A stretch of DNA of 14,434 bases from DAOSVX01 sp035379765 (GCA_035379765.1 DAOSVX010000015.1:1-14434), one strand, 5' to 3'. Positions 1 to 7,081 are shown, counted from the first letter of the stretch. Numbers and translations: made by a program. Notes: generated by a model from the letters alone, not told the origin.

Positions 1-497
1 ATCCAGCCATTAGAATTTTTTTCTTGTTCATAAGAATGTTTTAAATAATAAGTATTATCAGTAGTTTGGACCACTGGATAATTAATATTGGTATCTTCTA
101 CTTCTAACCAAGCCACAGTATCAGCATTTATTCCTTTTAAATAATCAAAGTTAACTTTTACTTTTTCATAATATTCCTCAGGTTCTTTATTGATAAATTC
201 TTCATCTGTTTCATTATAAGCGTTTTGTTCTTTAACATTCTGAACTATTTCCGAATTAGTAAGTAAACTATTAACTATTTTATCATTTTCTTCACTTTGA
301 TAAGCCCAAGAAAAAACTACTATACCAGAAGATAAACACAACAATAAAGAAGAAAGAAAAAGGATATTCATAATAGGCTTACGATAGTAAGTTATTTTAT
401 CCTTTAAAGGTTCATCTTCCTTCTTATCAAAAAAATATCCGACAATTGTTAAAGAAATAAATACTATTATGCATAATATTATTTGATAATCTTTCAT
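1..497 (-). CDS. srtB: Class B-type sortase, C-terminal part outside the window
   Basis: Cysteine transpeptidase that would cleave a sorting motif on secreted proteins and attach them to the cell wall. It is cut by the window edge: 165 residues are visible, without the catalytic His, Cys and Arg. Residues about 114-165 match the sortase B N-terminal core: INADTVAWLEVEDTNINYPV (123-142), then VVQTTDN and YYLKHSYEQEKNSNGW. There are two hydrophobic segments, at about 5-23 and 42-63; one is usual for SrtB. The second is followed by a charged, Glu/Asn-rich linker (67-112). The ATG at 497-495 follows a GGGG ribosome site (505-508). The gene lies directly downstream of the NPETS surface protein, and class B enzymes use NPxTx-type motifs, so the two probably form an enzyme-substrate pair. 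Family assignment is strong; substrate pairing is inference. Confidence 0.85.
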   Translation of the reverse strand, partial: MKDYQIILCIIVFISLTIVGYFFDKKEDEPLKDKITYYRKPIMNILFLSSLLLCLSSGIVVFSWAYQSEENDKIVNSLLTNSEIVQNVKEQNAYNETDEEFINKEPEEYYEKVKVNFDYLKGINADTVAWLEVEDTNINYPVVQTTDNTYYLKHSYEQEKNSNGW

Positions 498-515
498 TGT
501 TATTCCCCATCTTTT

Positions 516-544
516 AAAATCACTTGATTTTCTCAAGTGATTTT
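516..544 (-). terminator. Perfect 12-bp hairpin between surface-protein gene and sortase gene
   Basis: AAAATCACTTGA (516-527) pairs perfectly with TCAAGTGATTTT (533-544) around a 5-nt loop. It starts 3 bp after the surface-protein stop codon. The U-run on the minus strand is only four T before AAAA, so it may attenuate rather than fully stop transcription into the sortase. I see no separate sortase promoter. Confidence 0.6.
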
Positions 545-547
545 ATT

Positions 548-1450
548 TTACATCATTTCTTTTCTTTTTTTATAACTTTGAATTCCTATATAGCCACCTA
601 TTAGAACTAAAGCTCCAAAGGCTACTATATATAATTCTAAGGATGTCTCTGGGTTTGATGTTGTACCTTCAGCAACTACTTCAATACTAATTGATAAAAT
701 ATCACCATAAGTTGTTGTACCTGTAACTGTTGTTGTACCAACTGCTAAAGCACTTATTACTCCAGCATCACTAACTGTTGCTGTCGTTTCATTTGAAGAA
801 GCCCAAGTAATAATATAATCACCAACTGATACAACAGTTATATCAGCCGCGTATTGTTCGCCTACTTCAATAGTTTGAGATGCTGTATTAAGAGTTATAG
901 ATGTAATATTTGAACCTAACATATTCTCAACTGTATAATATGGTTCATGAACTACTGTAGCAGTATCAGAAATAGTAATTAAAGAATCAAAATCAGGTGA
1001 TGAACTATTCCAATAGTTTCCTTTAGCATCTACAGCAGCAGTTCCGCTAGCTGTTAAACTACCAAGTTTGTTATTTAATAAAGTAACTGTCCCAGCTGTT
1101 GCTGTAACTGTAGTACCAGAAATATTTAAAGCCGTTACAATAGTTGTTCCACTACTTGATAAAGTAACAGCTGATGTTATAACTGGTAATGTAGCTAACC
1201 CACTAGCACTAGTAATTGTTAAGTTTTTAGTACCTGTGGAACTAAAACCAGCATAACTGCCCGCTACATTTATGGTGATTGTATCACCAGTAGTTGCAGC
1301 ATCTATAGCAGCTTGAACCGTTGTATAATCACAACCTGAAGCACAAACTGTCTTGGTAGCTGCTAAGGCTTTAGGAGTGAATAACAACATTCCTCCTAAT
1401 ATAACAACTGCCGAAATTATAATATTTTTTAATTTTAATGTTTTTTTCAT
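548..1450 (-). CDS. Secreted cell-wall protein with beta-helix-like region, BIG2 domain and NPETS sorting signal
   Basis: Exported protein of 300 residues, probably anchored to the wall by the neighbouring sortase. A signal peptide covers 1-30 (KK start, hydrophobic 9-24, cleavage likely after TPKALA). Residues 32-60 contain CASGC, YTTVQAAIDAA and GDTITINV, as at the start of right-handed parallel beta-helix (pectin-lyase-like) proteins. Thr/Ser/Val-rich repeats continue to GNYWNSSSPDF (144-154), a motif common in such helices. Residues about 182-259 look like a bacterial Ig-like BIG2 domain (ITLNTASQTIEVGEQ, ITWASSNETTATVSDAGVIS). The C-terminus is a sorting signal: NPETS (266-270), hydrophobic 271-291, then YKKRKEMM. 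Ligand and function are unknown. The ATG at 1450 follows GAGAGAGG (1459-1466). No catalytic residues are evident, so adhesion or a structural role is more likely than enzymatic activity. Confidence 0.85.
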   Translation of the reverse strand: MKKTLKLKNIIISAVVILGGMLLFTPKALAATKTVCASGCDYTTVQAAIDAATTGDTITINVAGSYAGFSSTGTKNLTITSASGLATLPVITSAVTLSSSGTTIVTALNISGTTVTATAGTVTLLNNKLGSLTASGTAAVDAKGNYWNSSSPDFDSLITISDTATVVHEPYYTVENMLGSNITSITLNTASQTIEVGEQYAADITVVSVGDYIITWASSNETTATVSDAGVISALAVGTTTVTGTTTYGDILSISIEVVAEGTTSNPETSLELYIVAFGALVLIGGYIGIQSYKKRKEMM

Positions 1451-1475
1451 TTAAAAAACCTCTCTCTATGCTATA

Positions 1476-1504
1476 AATTTACAATAATTTAATAAATATG
1501 TCAA
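1476..1504 (-). promoter_or_regulatory. SigA-type promoter of the surface-protein gene
   Basis: On the minus strand TTGACA (1504-1499) is followed by a 17-bp spacer and TAAATT (1481-1476). The -35 is perfect and the -10 is 4 of 6. Transcription would start about 20 bp before the start codon. This separates the surface-protein gene from transketolase just upstream. Confidence 0.65.
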
Positions 1505-1532
1505 TATATTACCTTCTATTTTACATTAGATT

Positions 1533-3533
1533 TTATTTAAGTAATTCTTCTATTTTTAGTTTTAAAGATTCATAATCAAAATTCAACTTTTTTAAGACTT
1601 CATCTTTCTTTCCACTATACCCAAATTGATTTATATTTAATAAATACTTTGGATCATCTATAAACTGATACCAAGAATAACTACTACCAGCTTCAATAGC
1701 TATTTGACGAATGTTTTTAGGTAATAATAAGTTCTTATAATCAGAATTGATATTTTTAAATGTTTCCATACAAGGTATACTAACTACTCTTAAATCTAAT
1801 CCTTGGTTTTTTAACTCTTTGGCTATTAAAGAAGCTATTCTTAATTCACTTCCTGTAGCAATTAAAATACCATCTAATCTAGTTTCTTCTTTGGTAACCA
1901 TATAAGCTCCATACTTAGTATATTCTCTATTAGTACCGTTTACTAGTTCTAATTCATTTTTACTTACTATTAAAGCACATGGTTTTTTACTCTTTAATAT
2001 TTGTTCCCAGCAACCGACTAACTCAATTATATCACCAGGACGATATACTCTGAAATTAGGAATACTTCTTAACATAGTTAACTCTTCAATTGGTTCATGA
2101 GTTGGCCCATCTTCACCAATACTAACAGAATCATGAGTAAATATGTAAGTAACTGGCAAATTCATTAAAGCACTCATTCTAATAGCCGGTTTTAAATAAT
2201 CAGAAAAAACTAAAAAAGTGGAACCAAATGGTCTTAATCCAGCTAGAGCTAACCCATTTAAGATGGCTCCCATAGCATGTTCTCTTACGCCAAAGAAAAT
2301 GTTTTTGCTTAGAGGATTTTCATTAGAATTAACTTCTATTTTATCGTTGTCACTAACAATTACTGTTTTAGTAGATGCTGATAAATCAGCAGCACCACCT
2401 ATTATAAAAGGCGTTTTTTTAATAAAAGCATTCATAACTCGGTAGTTGGAATTACGTAGTTCTTCTTTATGATCAGAATTTATTTTTAACCCTAATGCTT
2501 CAAAATCAATATTAATATCACCTTTTATAAGATAATTTAATAATCTTTCAACTTGTTCATTATTATTTTTTAAACTAACTGCTTCTTGATAATAATTAGC
2601 CCAATAAGTATATTCATTATTCATTCTTTTATTTATTTTCTCTTTAAAATAACTTATAGCTTTAGGATCTACTGTAAAAGGAATATCTTTTAATTTTAAT
2701 TTTTGTTTTAATAAAGTAATATCACTTTTTTCTAATGGTTTGCCATGAACTATATTTTTACCAGCATTAATAGATCCATTACCTATAATAGTTTTTATTT
2801 CAATTAAAGAAGGTTTATTAGAAAATAATTTAGCTTTTTCTATAGCTCTGGTAATACTAGACACATTAGTACCATCTTTAACAACATCTGTATGCCATCC
2901 CATAGCTTTAAAACGATCAATAACATTTTCGGTAAAAGTTAAATTAGTAGAACCATCTAAACTAACATTATTGGAATCATATAAAACAATTAATTTACCT
3001 AGCTTTTGAGTACCAGCCAAAGAAGCTGCTTCATAACTAATTCCTTCCATTAAATCGCCATCACTACATAAAACATAAGTATAATAATTGATTAATTCTG
3101 CTTTTTTTAAATAATTAGCACTTAATTTTCTTAAGTACCTTTCTCCTAAAGCAATTCCTACAGCAGAAGCTAAACCTTGTCCTAAAGGTCCAGTTGTCAT
3201 ATCTACTCCCGGAGTTATATTTAGTTCGGGATGCCCTGGAGTTTTAGAATCTATTCTTCTAAATCTTTTTAAATCATCTAAACTTAAATCATATCCAGCC
3301 ATATATAAAGTAGCATATAAAAGAGCTGATCCATGCCCAGCTGACATAATAAAACGATCTCTATTAAACCACTTATCATCAGTTGTAGATATTCTTAAAT
3401 GGTTAGCATACAAAGCATATAAAATAGGAGCAGCGCTTAACACAATACCAGGATGTCCGCTCTTAGCTTCATCTATCATATCAATAGCTAATCCTTTGAT
3501 ATTGTTAACAACTAATTCGTCACTACCAAACAT
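1533..3533 (-). CDS. tkt: Transketolase
   Basis: Thiamine-diphosphate enzyme of the non-oxidative pentose phosphate pathway that moves two-carbon units between sugar phosphates in the cytosol. It is a full-length, single-chain enzyme. Motifs (numbered from the upstream ATG at 3539): GHPG 28-31, AGHGSALLY 67-75, TTGPLGQG 115-122, the Mg/ThDP motif SDGDLMEG 159-166 with N190, FGVREHAMGA 417-426 with the catalytic Glu420, HDSVSIGEDGPTHEP 469-483 and YRPGD 499-503. Two in-frame ATGs lie six bases apart. AGGAG (3546-3542) is 8 nt from the ATG at 3533 but only 2 nt from the one at 3539, so 3533 (666 residues) is the better start. It lies about 40 bp downstream of the glycosyltransferase gene with no visible terminator between, so the two are probably cotranscribed. 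Confidence 0.95.
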   Translation of the reverse strand: MFGSDELVVNNIKGLAIDMIDEAKSGHPGIVLSAAPILYALYANHLRISTTDDKWFNRDRFIMSAGHGSALLYATLYMAGYDLSLDDLKRFRRIDSKTPGHPELNITPGVDMTTGPLGQGLASAVGIALGERYLRKLSANYLKKAELINYYTYVLCSDGDLMEGISYEAASLAGTQKLGKLIVLYDSNNVSLDGSTNLTFTENVIDRFKAMGWHTDVVKDGTNVSSITRAIEKAKLFSNKPSLIEIKTIIGNGSINAGKNIVHGKPLEKSDITLLKQKLKLKDIPFTVDPKAISYFKEKINKRMNNEYTYWANYYQEAVSLKNNNEQVERLLNYLIKGDINIDFEALGLKINSDHKEELRNSNYRVMNAFIKKTPFIIGGAADLSASTKTVIVSDNDKIEVNSNENPLSKNIFFGVREHAMGAILNGLALAGLRPFGSTFLVFSDYLKPAIRMSALMNLPVTYIFTHDSVSIGEDGPTHEPIEELTMLRSIPNFRVYRPGDIIELVGCWEQILKSKKPCALIVSKNELELVNGTNREYTKYGAYMVTKEETRLDGILIATGSELRIASLIAKELKNQGLDLRVVSIPCMETFKNINSDYKNLLLPKNIRQIAIEAGSSYSWYQFIDDPKYLLNINQFGYSGKKDEVLKKLNFDYESLKLKIEELLK

Positions 3534-3573
3534 ATGCATCTCTCCTATTTATTCTTTTAATATTATATCAAAA

Positions 3574-4719
3574 TTATTTATCTTTGAGTAGTTTAATTGC
3601 TAAATTATATAATTTTTTGGCCGCTTCTTTGTTTTCGTAATTTAAAATATTGTTTTTCATAGTATCTAAAATATAATCATTTTCTGTTAAATATCTTAAG
3701 TATTTGGTAAAAGTAAAAATATTATTAGCTTTTAAAGCAAACCCTCTTCTTACTAAATATTTATAATTATCTTTTTCTTGGCCACCGCTTCTATTAATTA
3801 AAAGCATTGGTTTACCAAAATAAATACATTCATTAGCAATTATTCCCCCTGGTTTAGTAATTATAAAGTCACTAATAGTCATATATTCGGGAACATCAGT
3901 TATATAACCTAAAACTTTAATATTGTTAGCATTATATCTTCTAACTAACTTCTCGGCTTTTTCCTTTAAACCTTTAGCATTACCTGTTACATAAAAAACA
4001 TAGGCATTTATATTACTTCTAACAAGTTTTCTAAAAAATTGATAACTATTAGAAGTTTGATAAGAACTCCCACCAAAGAAAGTGATTATAGGACGATCAT
4101 TAACTATTTTATGCTTTTTTAGTATTTTTTCATAATCTAATTCGTTTTCCATTCTATTAAATATTGGTAACCCAAAGTTCTTTATTTTCTTTTTATCTAT
4201 CTCTGGCCATTTATTTATTAAATGTCTTCGCGCTTCTCGGCAAGGAACAATAATAGCATCTTCACTTTTATAATTACGGAGCCAGAATTCATGAGCTTTA
4301 TAATCAGTTATAATTGTAATTAAGCGGGAATTAATAATTCCTTCTTTATTATATTTAGCAATTAAACTACTGCCATAAAAATGAGTAGAAATAGTAATAT
4401 CAGGATTAAAATCAGTAATAAGTTTTTTTAATCTTTTACTATTAAAAAGTGCTAAATTAACTTCATCAGAACCATAAAAAGCTAATTTATTATGAGTTAG
4501 TTTAGAATGGATTTCACAAAGTAAAGGGAATTTTACCACTACTACATCACTAACTTTTTTAGATATATCTCCAACTATAGGAATAGAATACTTTAATAAA
4601 TCAATTGAAAGAATCTCAAAATCAGAATCTTGTTTTTTAAAATAATCCTCAATATATTTAGCAACTGCTAAATGACCAGAGCCATATGTTGCATAAGTAA
4701 TTAAAATTCTTTTTTTCAT
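3574..4719 (-). CDS. UgtP/MGDG-synthase-family glycosyltransferase (GT28)
   Basis: Probable membrane-associated transferase that adds sugar from UDP-glucose or UDP-galactose to diacylglycerol, making glycolipids that can also anchor lipoteichoic acid. At 381 residues it has about the length of Bacillus UgtP. N-terminal half: TYATYGSGH (8-16), the glycine-rich loop with His16 of this family; SIPIVGDI (45-52); ITDYKAHEFW (137-146), matching the family T-D-x(4)-W stretch. C-terminal Rossmann half: ITFFGGSS (212-219), LGYITDVPEYM (270-280), the UDP-sugar motif KPGG (289-292) with E297, and GGQEKDN (312-318). No transmembrane helix is evident. The ATG at 4719 follows AAGAGG with a 5-nt gap. MurG is related by fold, but the GSGH start and the GQEK motif favour the diacylglycerol group. 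Sugar and processivity cannot be told from the sequence. Confidence 0.85.
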   Translation of the reverse strand: MKKRILITYATYGSGHLAVAKYIEDYFKKQDSDFEILSIDLLKYSIPIVGDISKKVSDVVVVKFPLLCEIHSKLTHNKLAFYGSDEVNLALFNSKRLKKLITDFNPDITISTHFYGSSLIAKYNKEGIINSRLITIITDYKAHEFWLRNYKSEDAIIVPCREARRHLINKWPEIDKKKIKNFGLPIFNRMENELDYEKILKKHKIVNDRPIITFFGGSSYQTSNSYQFFRKLVRSNINAYVFYVTGNAKGLKEKAEKLVRRYNANNIKVLGYITDVPEYMTISDFIITKPGGIIANECIYFGKPMLLINRSGGQEKDNYKYLVRRGFALKANNIFTFTKYLRYLTENDYILDTMKNNILNYENKEAAKKLYNLAIKLLKDK

Positions 4720-4734
4720 ATATACCTCTTAAGT

Positions 4735-4740
4735 ATTATA
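4735..4740 (-). promoter_or_regulatory. Possible -10 element for the UgtP-like gene
   Basis: A perfect TATAAT on the minus strand lies 15 bp before the start codon of the glycosyltransferase. I see no good -35 at 16-18 bp, where the sequence is part of the preceding terminator stem, so this is a weak promoter call. Confidence 0.35.
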
Positions 4741-4744
4741 CAAT

Positions 4745-4784
4745 AAAAAAGGAAATAATTACATACTAGTCATTATTTCCTTTT
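4745..4784 (-). terminator. Terminator of the 52-codon SOS-linked gene
   Basis: AAAAGGAAATAAT (4747-4759) pairs perfectly over 13 bp with ATTATTTCCTTTT (4772-4784), and the minus strand continues as a run of T. The stem begins inside the coding sequence and the loop holds the TAG stop (4766-4768). Confidence 0.7.
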
Positions 4785-4924
4785 AGTTGATATTCTGGAA
4801 TTGTATAACTGGTTCTTGTTTCACTATGAAGATTATTTAATCGATATGTACAACCTAACGACAAAGTTATTATAAGCATATAGAATGCTATAACTCCTTT
4901 ATTTTTTAGAATGAAACTTTTCAT
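4766..4924 (-). CDS. 52-residue membrane or lipoprotein-like peptide, divergent from lexA, probably SOS-induced
   Basis: I read this short gene directly from the minus strand: ATG at 4924-4922, TAG at 4768-4766. Residues 2-9 are basic (K2, K7, K9), 10-24 are hydrophobic (VIAFYMLIITLSLG), and C25 follows LSLG, a loose lipobox. The remaining 27 residues are polar and would face outside. It could be a single-pass N-in peptide or a 28-residue lipopeptide processed by LspA. A GGCGGG ribosome site lies 5 nt upstream. A near-consensus promoter, an SOS-like box in that promoter and a dedicated terminator all support a real gene. The position divergent from lexA is that of Bacillus yneA and Staphylococcus sosA, which inhibit division during SOS. 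I see no LysM domain and cannot claim sequence homology; a division-inhibitor role is inference. Confidence 0.7.
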   Translation of the reverse strand: MKSFILKNKGVIAFYMLIITLSLGCTYRLNNLHSETRTSYTIPEYQLKGNND

Positions 4925-4945
4925 ATTATCCCGCCTTTCATATTT

Positions 4946-4974
4946 AGTATATACAATACATTTGTTCGTGTCAA
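4946..4974 (-). promoter_or_regulatory. Promoter of the 52-codon gene, with SOS box in the spacer
   Basis: Minus strand: TTGACA (4974-4969), 17-bp spacer, TATACT (4951-4946), so 6 of 6 and 5 of 6 with ideal spacing. The SOS-like box 4955-4968 starts at the base after the -35 and fills 14 of the 17 spacer bases, so a bound LexA would block RNA polymerase directly. Confidence 0.75.
4955..4968 (-). promoter_or_regulatory. LexA (SOS) box 1
   Basis: The minus strand reads CGAACAAATGTATT. Against the Gram-positive SOS form CGAAC-N4-GTTCG, the left half-site is perfect and the right half is degenerate (GT matches). The core CGAACAAATGT also resembles staphylococcal SOS boxes, from memory. Its location in the spacer of the divergent promoter strengthens the call. 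Confidence 0.65.
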
Positions 4975-4982
4975 TGAAAATA

Positions 4983-4996
4983 AAAACATTTGTTTG
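4983..4996 (-). promoter_or_regulatory. LexA (SOS) box 2
   Basis: The minus strand reads CAAACAAATGTTTT and shares the core AACAAATGT with box 1, 28 bp away. It differs from the idealised 14-mer CGAACAAATGTTCG at three positions. It overlaps the likely lexA -35 region, consistent with lexA autorepression. Confidence 0.6.
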
Positions 4997-5023
4997 ACTT
5001 TTGACACTTTTTTATGTTAATAT
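4994..5023 (+). promoter_or_regulatory. Probable lexA promoter
   Basis: TTGACT (4994-4999) with an 18-bp spacer to TAATAT (5018-5023), or 17 bp to TTAATA. A second TTGACA lies at 5001-5006 but has no -10 at good spacing. The start would lie very near the GGAGG ribosome site (5030-5034), so the exact -10 is uncertain. Box 2 overlaps the -35. Confidence 0.45.
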
Positions 5024-5041
5024 GTAGGCGGAGGAAATAAA

Positions 5042-5659
5042 ATGGAAAAAATAACTAAGAAACAAGAAAAGGTTTTGACGTTTATCAAAAAGTTTATTGT
5101 TAAAAATGGTTATCCACCTTCTGTAAGAGAAATTGGTGCTGGATTAGGATTAAGTTCCCCTGCCACTGTTCATACTCATTTAACAAAATTAGAAAAAGCT
5201 GGTTGTATTAAAAAAACCAATTCTAAGTTTAGAACTATTGAAGTGTTAGTTGAAAATGAGTATCAAACTAATGATGCTGATTTAGTTAAAGTACCTTTAT
5301 TAGGTAAAGTAACTGCTGGTAATCCTATTGAAGCTATTGAAAGACCCTTTGAGTTTTTCTCTTTGCCAGCTAATTTAATTCCTAATAAAGAAACAGTCTT
5401 TACTTTAGAAGTAAGTGGCGAAAGCATGATAAATAAAGGTATATATGATGGCGATGTAGTTATTGTTCAAAAACAAAAAGTAGCTCGTAACAAAGACATA
5501 GTTGTAGCAATGAATGATAATAATGAAGTTACTTTAAAAACTTTCTATAAAGAAAAAGATTATATTCGCTTACAACCCGAGAATGATACTATGCAACCAA
5601 TCATTTTACCTAATGTCCAAATACTTGGAAAAGCCATTGGTTTATATCGAAAATTATAA
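5042..5659 (+). CDS. lexA: LexA SOS repressor
   Basis: DNA-damage response repressor that cleaves itself when RecA is activated. It has 205 residues, as usual for Bacilli. Residues 1-66 form the winged helix-turn-helix (PPSVREIGAGLGLSSPATVH 25-44, the helix-turn-helix). The cleavage site is A92-G93 in GKVTAGNP. The serine-lysine dyad is S128 in SGESM and K166 in EVTLK, followed by the usual C-terminal strand RLQPEN. All residues needed for autoproteolysis are present, so the SOS switch should be intact. The ATG at 5042 follows GGAGG with a 7-nt gap. It is divergent from the 52-codon gene across two SOS-like boxes, so it probably represses both that gene and itself. Confidence 0.97.
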   Translation: MEKITKKQEKVLTFIKKFIVKNGYPPSVREIGAGLGLSSPATVHTHLTKLEKAGCIKKTNSKFRTIEVLVENEYQTNDADLVKVPLLGKVTAGNPIEAIERPFEFFSLPANLIPNKETVFTLEVSGESMINKGIYDGDVVIVQKQKVARNKDIVVAMNDNNEVTLKTFYKEKDYIRLQPENDTMQPIILPNVQILGKAIGLYRKL

Positions 5660-5683
5660 AGTACTTAAAAAAGTGCTTTTTTT
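5658..5683 (+). terminator. lexA intrinsic terminator
   Basis: AAAGTACTT (5658-5666) pairs with AAGTGCTTT (5671-5679), with one G-T wobble and an AAAA loop, and runs into seven T (5677-5683). The stem begins within the TAA stop. Confidence 0.85.
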
Positions 5684-5693
5684 ATTATATAAT
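5665..5693 (+). promoter_or_regulatory. Possible murE promoter overlapping the lexA terminator
   Basis: TTAAAA (5665-5670, 4 of 6), a 17-bp spacer and a perfect TATAAT (5688-5693). It would give a short leader into GGAGG at 5700-5704. Since lexA has its own strong terminator, murE needs such a start unless readthrough is high. Confidence 0.45.
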
Positions 5694-5712
5694 TATATCG
5701 GAGGATATAAAA

Positions 5713-7071
5713 ATGAAAATAAAATTAAAAACTGATTCAAGGAAAGTAGAACCAGGTGATACTTTTATAGCTATTCCTAACGTTGAAAGAGATGGACATG
5801 ATTATATTCCTGATGCTATTAAAAATGGAGCTACTAAAATAATTGCCGAAAGAGGAAATTATTCTGTTAAAACCGAAATTGTACCCAGTACTAGAGATTA
5901 CTTAAATAATTATCTTTATAAAAACTATTATCCTAAATTTAAAAACATGAAATTAATTGGAGTAACTGGTACTAATGGTAAAACCACTACTTGTTATTTA
6001 GTGTTTCAAATGTTAAAACTCTTAAATAAAAATTGTGCTTATATCGGTACCATCGGTTTCTTTCATGGCAAAGAAAAGAAAGTATTAGTTAATACAACTC
6101 CCGATATCGATCTACTCTATTCCATGTTTTTAGAAGCCAAAGAAAACAAGTGTAAATATATGATTATGGAAGTAAGCAGTCATGCCCTAGATTTAAATAG
6201 AGTTTATGGTTTAGAATTTGATGAAGTAGCTTTTACTAACCTAACCCAAGATCATTTAGATTATCATAAAACTATTGAAAACTATTTAAAAGCCAAAAAA
6301 ATATTATTTACTAAAACCAGAGGTAAAAAAATTGCTGTTATTAATGCTGATGATCCTCACTATAAAGACTTCTTATTAAAAGAAAATAATAATATTACTT
6401 TAGGACTTAAAGATAATCAATTAAAAATATTAGATATGCATTTAACTAATTTAGATACTAAATTTAGTTTTAGTTATAAAAATAAAATATATAATACTAA
6501 AATTAATTTGGTTGGTAGATATAATGTATATAATTATCTAACTGCTCTTTTATTAGTTCATAACTTAGGAATTCCTATTAAGAAAATACTAAAGTTAAAT
6601 GATGTATTAACTCCACCTCCAGGTAGAATGGATATGGTAAAACACAATACTAACAGTATATTTATTGATTATGCCCATACTCCTGATGCTGTTTTAAATG
6701 TAATTAAAAATGCTTTAGAATATAAAAAAGGCCGAATAATTACTATTTTAGGTTGTGGAGGCGATAGAGATAGAACTAAAAGACCCATTATGGGTAATAT
6801 TGCTACTAAAGAATCTGATTATGTAATATTTACTGATGACAACCCTCGTACTGAAGATGAACAAAAAATTATGGATGACATATTAAAAGGTGTTAAAAAA
6901 GATAACTATGAGGTTATCCTTAATAGAAAAAAAGCTATTATAAAAGGTATTAAAATGTTAAAAGAAAATGATATATTACTTATTTTAGGCAAAGGTCATG
7001 AAGATTATCAAATAATTGGCCATGATAAAATTCACTTTTCAGATAAAGAAATAGTCTTAGAAAATATCTAA
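5713..7071 (+). CDS. murE: UDP-MurNAc-tripeptide synthetase, meso-DAP type
   Basis: Cytosolic ATP-dependent ligase that adds the third amino acid to the UDP-MurNAc dipeptide in peptidoglycan synthesis. Motifs: N-terminal DSRKVEPGDTFIAI (8-21), the ATP loop GVTGTNGKTTT (83-93), EVSSHALDLNRV (153-164), the lysine expected to be carbamylated in KAKKILF (about K195), DYAHTPDAV (319-327), GCGGDRDRTKRP (347-358), DNPRTE (376-381) and GKGHEDYQ (426-433). DNPR is the meso-diaminopimelate specificity signature; lysine-adding enzymes differ there. At 452 residues it is some 30-40 shorter than typical, mainly because the usual leading segment before DSR is missing. The ATG at 5713 follows GGAGG with an 8-nt gap. 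It is separated from lexA by a terminator, so the two are probably not a tight operon. Confidence 0.95.
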   Translation: MKIKLKTDSRKVEPGDTFIAIPNVERDGHDYIPDAIKNGATKIIAERGNYSVKTEIVPSTRDYLNNYLYKNYYPKFKNMKLIGVTGTNGKTTTCYLVFQMLKLLNKNCAYIGTIGFFHGKEKKVLVNTTPDIDLLYSMFLEAKENKCKYMIMEVSSHALDLNRVYGLEFDEVAFTNLTQDHLDYHKTIENYLKAKKILFTKTRGKKIAVINADDPHYKDFLLKENNNITLGLKDNQLKILDMHLTNLDTKFSFSYKNKIYNTKINLVGRYNVYNYLTALLLVHNLGIPIKKILKLNDVLTPPPGRMDMVKHNTNSIFIDYAHTPDAVLNVIKNALEYKKGRIITILGCGGDRDRTKRPIMGNIATKESDYVIFTDDNPRTEDEQKIMDDILKGVKKDNYEVILNRKKAIIKGIKMLKENDILLILGKGHEDYQIIGHDKIHFSDKEIVLENI

Positions 7072-7081
7072 GACTTTTTTA
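7053..7081. terminator. Shared terminator between convergent murE and rhomboid genes
   Basis: AGTCTTAG (7053-7060) pairs perfectly with CTAAGACT (7068-7075) and is followed by T-rich sequence on the plus strand. The 3' stem contains the murE stop codon, and the T-run runs into the rhomboid stop (7079-7081). It is strong for murE; on the minus strand the T-tract is weaker (ATTTCTTT). Confidence 0.75.

Noticed and set aside
1068..1256. 62-codon plus-strand frame opposite the surface protein
   Set aside because: A mirror of the Thr/Val repeats in the sense gene, with no support of its own.
548..1450. Repetitive Thr/Ser/Val stretches as a possible tandem repeat array
   Set aside because: The similarity is compositional, as expected in a beta-helix; I could not define an exact repeat unit in the DNA.
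2218..2445. 75-codon plus-strand frame opposite transketolase
   Set aside because: It lies across conserved transketolase motifs and shows no independent start signal.
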